From NCBI RefSeq assembly GCF_015711645.1, contig NZ_JABTEX010000003.1:62001-126000 (forward strand): a stretch of 64,000 nucleotides of DNA, in the 5' to 3' direction. Positions 60,066 through 64,000 of the stretch are shown piece by piece (positions within the stretch are counted from its first letter, which is position 1; each line of letters starts with the position of its first letter). The notes under the pieces are model-generated. The model made no database searches and had not been told where the DNA came from. It was given only the letters and a program-made list of their open reading frames with translations. This DNA comes from Planomonospora sp. ID82291. GTDB lineage: Bacteria; Actinomycetota; Actinomycetes; Streptosporangiales; Streptosporangiaceae. Both the position numbers and the translations under genes were made by a program.

Positions 60066-61835
60066 TCAGGACGGGCAGGGGGCGTTCGCGGTGGGGAACC
60101 GGAAGGCGGTGCGCGCCGGGGCGCCCACCAGGTTGTCCCAGAACCGGCCCGGGGTGAGCGGGGCCCGGGTGGCGTCCAGCAGGTCCCGGAACCGGCCGCG
60201 GGCCAGCTCGCCCCTGATCCGCTCCACCTCGGCCTGGAACCGCGCGTCCGGCAGCCGGGTCGCGGGGTCGGCGTAGTCGGCGAAGACGTACTCGGGGGGC
60301 AGCGGCTTCTCGTGCCCGACCCGCTGCCCGCACGCCGTCTCCATGTGGCTGCCGAGGGCGTTGGCCAGGCCGAGCCGGTCGATGACCAGGGCGTCCAGCG
60401 GGAACGACGCCCCCAGCGTGCCCATCACGTTGCCCGATATGCCCAGGCGCGCGGGCTGGTCGGCGCGGAGCGGGACGGGGCCGAACGGCGTGCCCGGCAC
60501 GTACAGGCCGGTGGCGCTCTGCGTGCTCAGCGGGTCGGCGGCGGCGCGGACGTAGGGTTCGGCGCCGATCGGGTGGGGGTCGCCGGTCCAGGCCACGTAG
60601 AAGCCGCGCTCGTCGGCGATCCCGTCCGGGCCGATGGCCTGGCCGTACGGCACGTGCAGCGCGGTGGCGCAGAGCGCGGCCCACATCGCCACGGCCGTGC
60701 ACGCCAGGGTGGTCACCGCGTGCAGCGGCAGGACCAGGGCGGGCAGCAGGACGAGCAGCAGGACCGGCAGCATCATCCGGCCGTGCATGAAGTCGCCGCC
60801 GACCCGCAGGACGTACAGCAGCATCAGCACCCCGGCGGTGAGCGGGGCCGCCGCCAGGACGAGGTCGCCGCGCCTGCGCAGGGCCCACAGCGCCAGCGGG
60901 ACGACCGCCAGCAGGGGACCGGCGAGCTGGTAGGTCAGCACGGTGTCCCCGGCGTACAGCAGCCCGCGCGCCCACCGGCTCGCGCCGGCCTCCTTGGCCA
61001 GGGCCGTGTTGGGCACCAGGAGCCCGTAGTAGCCCATCCGGAAGACCTGGTAGGCGACCGGCAGCGCCGCGGATACGGCGAGCCAGCGGGCCGTGGCGCG
61101 CCATCCCGGCCGCCGCAGCACGAGCAGCGCGCCGAAGAAGACCGGGTGGACCAGGGCCAGTTCCGGCCGGACGAGGGGCGCCAGACCGAGGACGAACACC
61201 AGCGGGAGCACCGGCCCTCCCCGGGCCGCCCGGACCAGCAGCCACCAGGACGCGCCGATCCACAGGAACACCGGCCCGGTCTCCAGGCCGGAGGTGGCGA
61301 ACTCCCGGAACGGCGGCAGCACGAGGACGACCAGCACCCCGGCCGGCAGGAACCAGTGCGCGCCGCCGTGCAGGAGCATGGCGCCGGACAGGGCGAACGC
61401 CACGGCGCCGACCGTGCACACCAGGCCGAGCACCACCGAGACGTGGGCCGGGTCCGCCCGGCCCAGCCAGGAGACCAGCGCGACCAGGTAGGTCCAGGCG
61501 GTGCTGGTGTTGGCCTCGACGCGCTCACCGGCGTTGAAGACCGGCCCGTTGCCCGCCAGCAGCTGCCGGACGGTCCGCACCGCGATCAGGCCGTCGTCGC
61601 TGATCCAGCGGCTCTGCCATCCGGTGAAGGCCGTCACGGCCGCGGCCGCCACCGTGATCGCGCCGTTCCACACCCGGGTCGGCTGCGACAGCCACGCGGC
61701 GGCGGAGGCCGGATCGGCGTACGCGGGCGGGAGCACGGCGCCCCGCGTGCCGGTCACCCCGTCGGGCACGTCGCCGGCCACCGCGTCGGTCACCCCGTCG
61801 GGCACGTCGCCGGCCACTCGTCGGTCACCTCGCAC
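60066..61835 (-). CDS. Multi-spanning membrane glycosyltransferase, AftB/ZomB-like (GT-C fold)
   Basis: 589 residues with about ten hydrophobic segments in residues 60-400 and a soluble C-terminal domain. The first loop RWISDDGLIAVRTVRQLLAG, then NGPVFNAGERVEANTSTAWT, carries the DD motif and conserved pattern of mycobacterial AftB (terminal beta-1,2-arabinofuranosyltransferase, Rv3805c) and its ZomB-like relatives. It is expected to transfer a sugar from a lipid-linked donor at the membrane; arabinan is not implied here. The N-terminal 25 residues carry an in-frame 36-bp duplication. GTG at 61835 begins 11 bp after the PIG-L stop, so the two genes are coupled. Confidence 0.82.
   Translation of the reverse strand: MRGDRRVAGDVPDGVTDAVAGDVPDGVTGTRGAVLPPAYADPASAAAWLSQPTRVWNGAITVAAAAVTAFTGWQSRWISDDGLIAVRTVRQLLAGNGPVFNAGERVEANTSTAWTYLVALVSWLGRADPAHVSVVLGLVCTVGAVAFALSGAMLLHGGAHWFLPAGVLVVLVLPPFREFATSGLETGPVFLWIGASWWLLVRAARGGPVLPLVFVLGLAPLVRPELALVHPVFFGALLVLRRPGWRATARWLAVSAALPVAYQVFRMGYYGLLVPNTALAKEAGASRWARGLLYAGDTVLTYQLAGPLLAVVPLALWALRRRGDLVLAAAPLTAGVLMLLYVLRVGGDFMHGRMMLPVLLLVLLPALVLPLHAVTTLACTAVAMWAALCATALHVPYGQAIGPDGIADERGFYVAWTGDPHPIGAEPYVRAAADPLSTQSATGLYVPGTPFGPVPLRADQPARLGISGNVMGTLGASFPLDALVIDRLGLANALGSHMETACGQRVGHEKPLPPEYVFADYADPATRLPDARFQAEVERIRGELARGRFRDLLDATRAPLTPGRFWDNLVGAPARTAFRFPTANAPCPS
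61752..61817 (-). repeat. 36-bp in-frame duplication in the glycosyltransferase N-terminus
   Basis: A 30-bp segment at 61752-61781 recurs identically at 61788-61817 (period 36), encoding VAGDVPDGVT twice. The segment precedes the first membrane helix, so the start of this protein is uncertain: GTG codons inside the repeat are alternatives. Confidence 0.85.
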
Positions 61836-61845
61836 CGGTCCGGGG

Positions 61846-62580
61846 TCAGCGGGGGAACAGCTCGAAGCTCACGGCCGGCCGGCCGCCGAAGCGGGCCGAG
61901 GCCTCGGAGGTGGCCTGGCCGATGAGGGTGCGGCAGTACTCCTCCGGGTTCCGGTCGGTGAGCGCCTCAATGTAGGTGCGGTGCGCCAGCAGCGAGCGGA
62001 CGGCGCGTTCCAGGTGGTCGCTCACGTCGACGGCGTGGGTCGGGTGGGGGGAGCCGTTCACGGCGACCCAGCGCACGCCGTTCCAGGGGGTGAAGCCCTC
62101 GGCGGCCAGTTCGGAGAAGATCCACCGGTTGCCCGCGTCGGCGGCGGCGTCCAGGACCGCCCGGCCCACGGCGCGGTGGTCGGGGGTGTTCCAGGAACTG
62201 CGGCCGTCCCAGGTGTCGTGGTGGTTGAGGGTGATCAGCAGCTCCGGACGGCGGCGCCGGATCTCCCGGGTCAGGTCCCGGCGCAGGGCGGGACCGTACT
62301 CGATCACCCCGTCGCGGTGGTCGAGGAAGTCCACCGCGGTGACGCCGACCACGGCGGCGCCGGTCCGCTGCTCGCTCTCCCGCAGGGGGGCGGCCTGGCC
62401 GGGGGGCAGCGTGTCGATGCCGGCCTCGCCCCTGGTGACCAGCAGGTAGGAGACCTCGCGGCCCTCGCCGGTCCAGCGGGAGATCGCCGCGGCCGCGCCG
62501 TACTCCAGGTCGTCGGGGTGGGCGACGATGGCCAGCGCCCGGGTCCAGTCGCCGGGCATCGGCTCGAACTGCTCGGTCAT
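61846..62580 (-). CDS. PIG-L family deacetylase
   Basis: 244 residues. The zinc motif AHPDDLE (near residue 20) and the distal [10 protein letters not shown] give the full metal site of GlcNAc-type deacetylases (MshB, BshB, PIG-L). [14 protein letters not shown] and [20 protein letters not shown] are family blocks. It removes an acetyl group from an N-acetyl sugar, possibly on a lipid-linked glycan made with the neighbouring glycosyltransferase; MshB itself is a less good match in length. ATG at 62580 with GGGAGG four bases upstream. The membrane glycosyltransferase starts 11 bp downstream. Confidence 0.92.
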   Translation of the reverse strand: MTEQFEPMPGDWTRALAIVAHPDDLEYGAAAAISRWTGEGREVSYLLVTRGEAGIDTLPPGQAAPLRESEQRTGAAVVGVTAVDFLDHRDGVIEYGPALRRDLTREIRRRRPELLITLNHHDTWDGRSSWNTPDHRAVGRAVLDAAADAGNRWIFSELAAEGFTPWNGVRWVAVNGSPHPTHAVDVSDHLERAVRSLLAHRTYIEALTDRNPEEYCRTLIGQATSEASARFGGRPAVSFELFPR

Positions 62581-62592
62581 CGGTCCTCCCAT

Positions 62593-62731
62593 AGTGGATC
62601 TACATCCTAAAGGCAGGGGGCGGCCCCGGCGCGAGATCGGGCGGTCCCGGGGTCCCCGTGCCGGGGCGGGGGTGCGCCCGCCCCGGCACGGGAGCGGGAC
62701 GCCCGGCAGAAGTGAATCTACGTTGTAAAGG
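62593..62731. promoter_or_regulatory. Pair of near-identical 21-bp elements in a divergent promoter
   Basis: AGTGGATCTACATCCTAAAG plus G at 62593-62613 and AGTGAATCTACGTTGTAAAG plus G at 62711-62731 agree in 17 of 21 positions and flank the two start regions (PIG-L at 62580 and YigZ at 62756). They look like two binding sites for one regulator of both genes. On the minus strand the first provides TAGGAT, a possible -10 for PIG-L. Confidence 0.5.
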
Positions 62732-62755
62732 AGTGGGGCTGGATACCCTGATCCG

Positions 62756-63382
62756 GTGGCCGAGCCGTACCTGACCCTGAACGACCCCGTCGAACACGAG
62801 ACCGAGATCAAGCGGTCGCGGTTCATCTGCGCGATCGCCCCGGCCTCCTCGGAGGAGGAGGCGCGCGGCTTCGTCGCCGGGCGCAGGGCGCTGCACCCCG
62901 ACGCCACGCACAACTGCTCGGCCTACGTGGTCGGCGGCCGGCGGCTGCAGAAGGCCGACGACGACGGCGAGCCCGGCGGGACGGCGGGCACGCCGATGCT
63001 GGAGACCCTGCTGCGCCGGGGGCTCGGCGACGTGGCGGCGGTGGTCACCCGCTACTTCGGCGGGGTCAAGCTGGGCGCGGGCGGGCTGGTCCGCGCGTAC
63101 GGCGGGGCGGTCGGCAGGACGCTGGACCTCGTCGTGCCGGTGGAGATGGTGCCGGCCAGGATCATGACCGTGACCGTGGACCACGTCCGCGCCGGGCGGC
63201 TGGAGAACGACCTGCGGATCTCGCCGTACGAGGTGCGTGCGGCGTCCTACGGCGCGCAGGTGGGGCTGCAGGTGGCGGTGCGGGAGTCGGAACTGGAGGT
63301 CTTTCCCGACTGGGTCGCCACGCTGACGGCGGGCCGGGCCGTCATCGAGCCAGGTGAGACGGTGTACCTCCGAAAAATCTGA
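62756..63382 (+). CDS. YigZ/IMPACT family protein
   Basis: 208 residues. The N-terminal UPF0029 (IMPACT) domain is evident: [50 protein letters not shown] and [20 protein letters not shown]. The C-terminal half is the DUF1949 ferredoxin-like domain. In eukaryotes IMPACT modulates GCN2; the bacterial role is unknown, with YigZ proposed in nucleotide or translation stress. GTG at 62756 follows TACCCT six bases earlier, so the transcript may be leaderless. It is divergent from PIG-L. Confidence 0.95.
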   Translation: MAEPYLTLNDPVEHETEIKRSRFICAIAPASSEEEARGFVAGRRALHPDATHNCSAYVVGGRRLQKADDDGEPGGTAGTPMLETLLRRGLGDVAAVVTRYFGGVKLGAGGLVRAYGGAVGRTLDLVVPVEMVPARIMTVTVDHVRAGRLENDLRISPYEVRAASYGAQVGLQVAVRESELEVFPDWVATLTAGRAVIEPGETVYLRKI

Positions 63383-63714
63383 CGGATGCCTCCACGGGCC
63401 GTCGTCGGGGAAACTGTGAGATGAGTCACACCGGTCCGCCGGACGATCCGATGATCCGCCGCCCGGACCGCCCGGCCGTTCTTCCGCGGAGCGGAACGGC
63501 GGTCGGCCCGCCCTCCCCGTCCTCACCGCTTCCGTAAGGCCCTGACCTGGGAAGATGTCAGGAAGCGGGCGGCCGTTCCGGTGGACCGCCGAGGCGCAGG
63601 CGCCCGGTGGCCGGACCCTGGGGTTTTCCGCACCCTCCGGTTGCGGGCCGCGCCACCGGATGACGGCGCTCGGCCTCATGCATGGCATATCCCGCGTTCC
63701 CTAGCCTTGTCCCC
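63383..63714. other. Gene-free region before the DedA gene
   Basis: 332 bp with no ORF worth calling and no terminator of note. CTAGCCT at 63700-63706 is a possible -10 about ten bases before the DedA ATG, suggesting a short or absent leader. Confidence 0.4.
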
Positions 63715-64000
63715 ATGAGTTCAACGACTGTCGACGGAGTCGCCGGGTGGGCGATCAACCTTATGGAGACCCTGGGAGCGCCCGGGGCCGGGATCGCGAT
63801 CGCGCTCGAGAACCTGTTCCCGCCGCTGCCGAGCGAGGTGATCCTGCCGCTGGCGGGCTTCACCGCGAGCCGGGGGAACATGACCCTGTTCGACGCCGTG
63901 CTCTGGACCACCCTGGGGTCGGTGATCGGCGCGCTGGCGCTGTACGCGGTCGGCGCGCTGCTCGGCCGGGAGCGGGTGGTGTTCATCGCCTCGAAGCTGC
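63715..64000 (+). CDS. DedA family membrane protein (5' part, runs off the window)
   Basis: 95 residues visible. WAINLMETLGAPGAGIAIAL, then ENLFPPLPSEVILPLAGFTA carries the DedA N-terminal motif E-x3-P-x-P-S-E, which is conserved and needed for function in E. coli YqjA/YghB. A second membrane segment (TLGSVIGALALYAVGALLG) follows. DedA proteins act in envelope homeostasis and undecaprenyl-phosphate recycling. The gene is truncated by the window end, so nothing can be said about its C-terminus. Confidence 0.93.
   Translation, partial: MSSTTVDGVAGWAINLMETLGAPGAGIAIALENLFPPLPSEVILPLAGFTASRGNMTLFDAVLWTTLGSVIGALALYAVGALLGRERVVFIASKL

Overview
The window is about 64 kb of very GC-rich actinobacterial chromosome with strongly GC-biased third codon positions. 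The garA - ftsR-like MerR - DUF151 nuclease - MerR - gcvP order (26.6-32.3 kb) matches the Mycobacterium tuberculosis Rv1827-Rv1832 neighbourhood. A mycofactocin/F420-type LLM oxidoreductase, a PknB/PknG-substrate-like FHA protein, DUF5999 and a HrdB-type sigma factor also point to Actinomycetota. I infer a filamentous actinomycete, most likely of the Streptosporangiales. That placement rests on gene content and was not tested by phylogeny.

Layout. 0-5 kb: end of a FAD oxidoreductase, an SDR, a WYL regulator, a CocE-type hydrolase and an SGNH hydrolase. 5.0-7.3 kb: a complete tryptophan attenuation system (13-codon leader with two Trp codons, mutually exclusive hairpins) ahead of a fused anthranilate synthase trpEG. 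7.5-10.3 kb: an amidohydrolase-like protein with altered metal ligands, and thyX interrupted in its signature motif by a 251-residue HNH intein. 10.4-20.8 kb: a CYP152 peroxygenase with OleT-like residues, a BNR-repeat protein, a flavohemoprotein, a class-I amidotransferase-like protein without its catalytic Cys, an HSL esterase, an acyl-CoA dehydrogenase, a small methyltransferase and a NarL-type two-component pair. 20.9-26.3 kb: thiC under a TPP riboswitch, a 71-bp tandem repeat, a CDP-alcohol phosphatidyltransferase and a GDP-mannose pyrophosphorylase fused to a degenerate phosphomannomutase. 26.5-32.3 kb: the garA-to-gcvP block with a tandem glycine riboswitch. 32.4-38.4 kb: small genes, a TetR regulator and a HrdB-type sigma gene preceded by a sigma-R-like promoter. 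38.4-42.3 kb: menE divergent from menCD, showing the classical (o-succinylbenzoate) menaquinone route.

43.1-55.8 kb is a compact hybrid NRPS/PKS operon of four translationally coupled or abutting genes. They encode a type II thioesterase fused to a PPTase-like domain that has lost its metal-binding residues, an A-T-C-A-T NRPS whose second A domain resembles the alpha-aminoadipate reductase (Lys2) type, a PKS with the unusual order KS-AT-KR-DH-ACP, and an MbtH protein. No releasing domain is attached. This is the best candidate in the window for something undescribed.

55.8-64 kb: a frameshifted gene, a secreted cationic Cys protein, an LLM oxidoreductase, a secreted beta-propeller phytase, an AftB-like membrane glycosyltransferase coupled to a PIG-L deacetylase, a YigZ/IMPACT protein and the start of a DedA protein. 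In-frame and intergenic tandem repeats recur through the window. All residue-level statements come from reading the translations; no database search was run.
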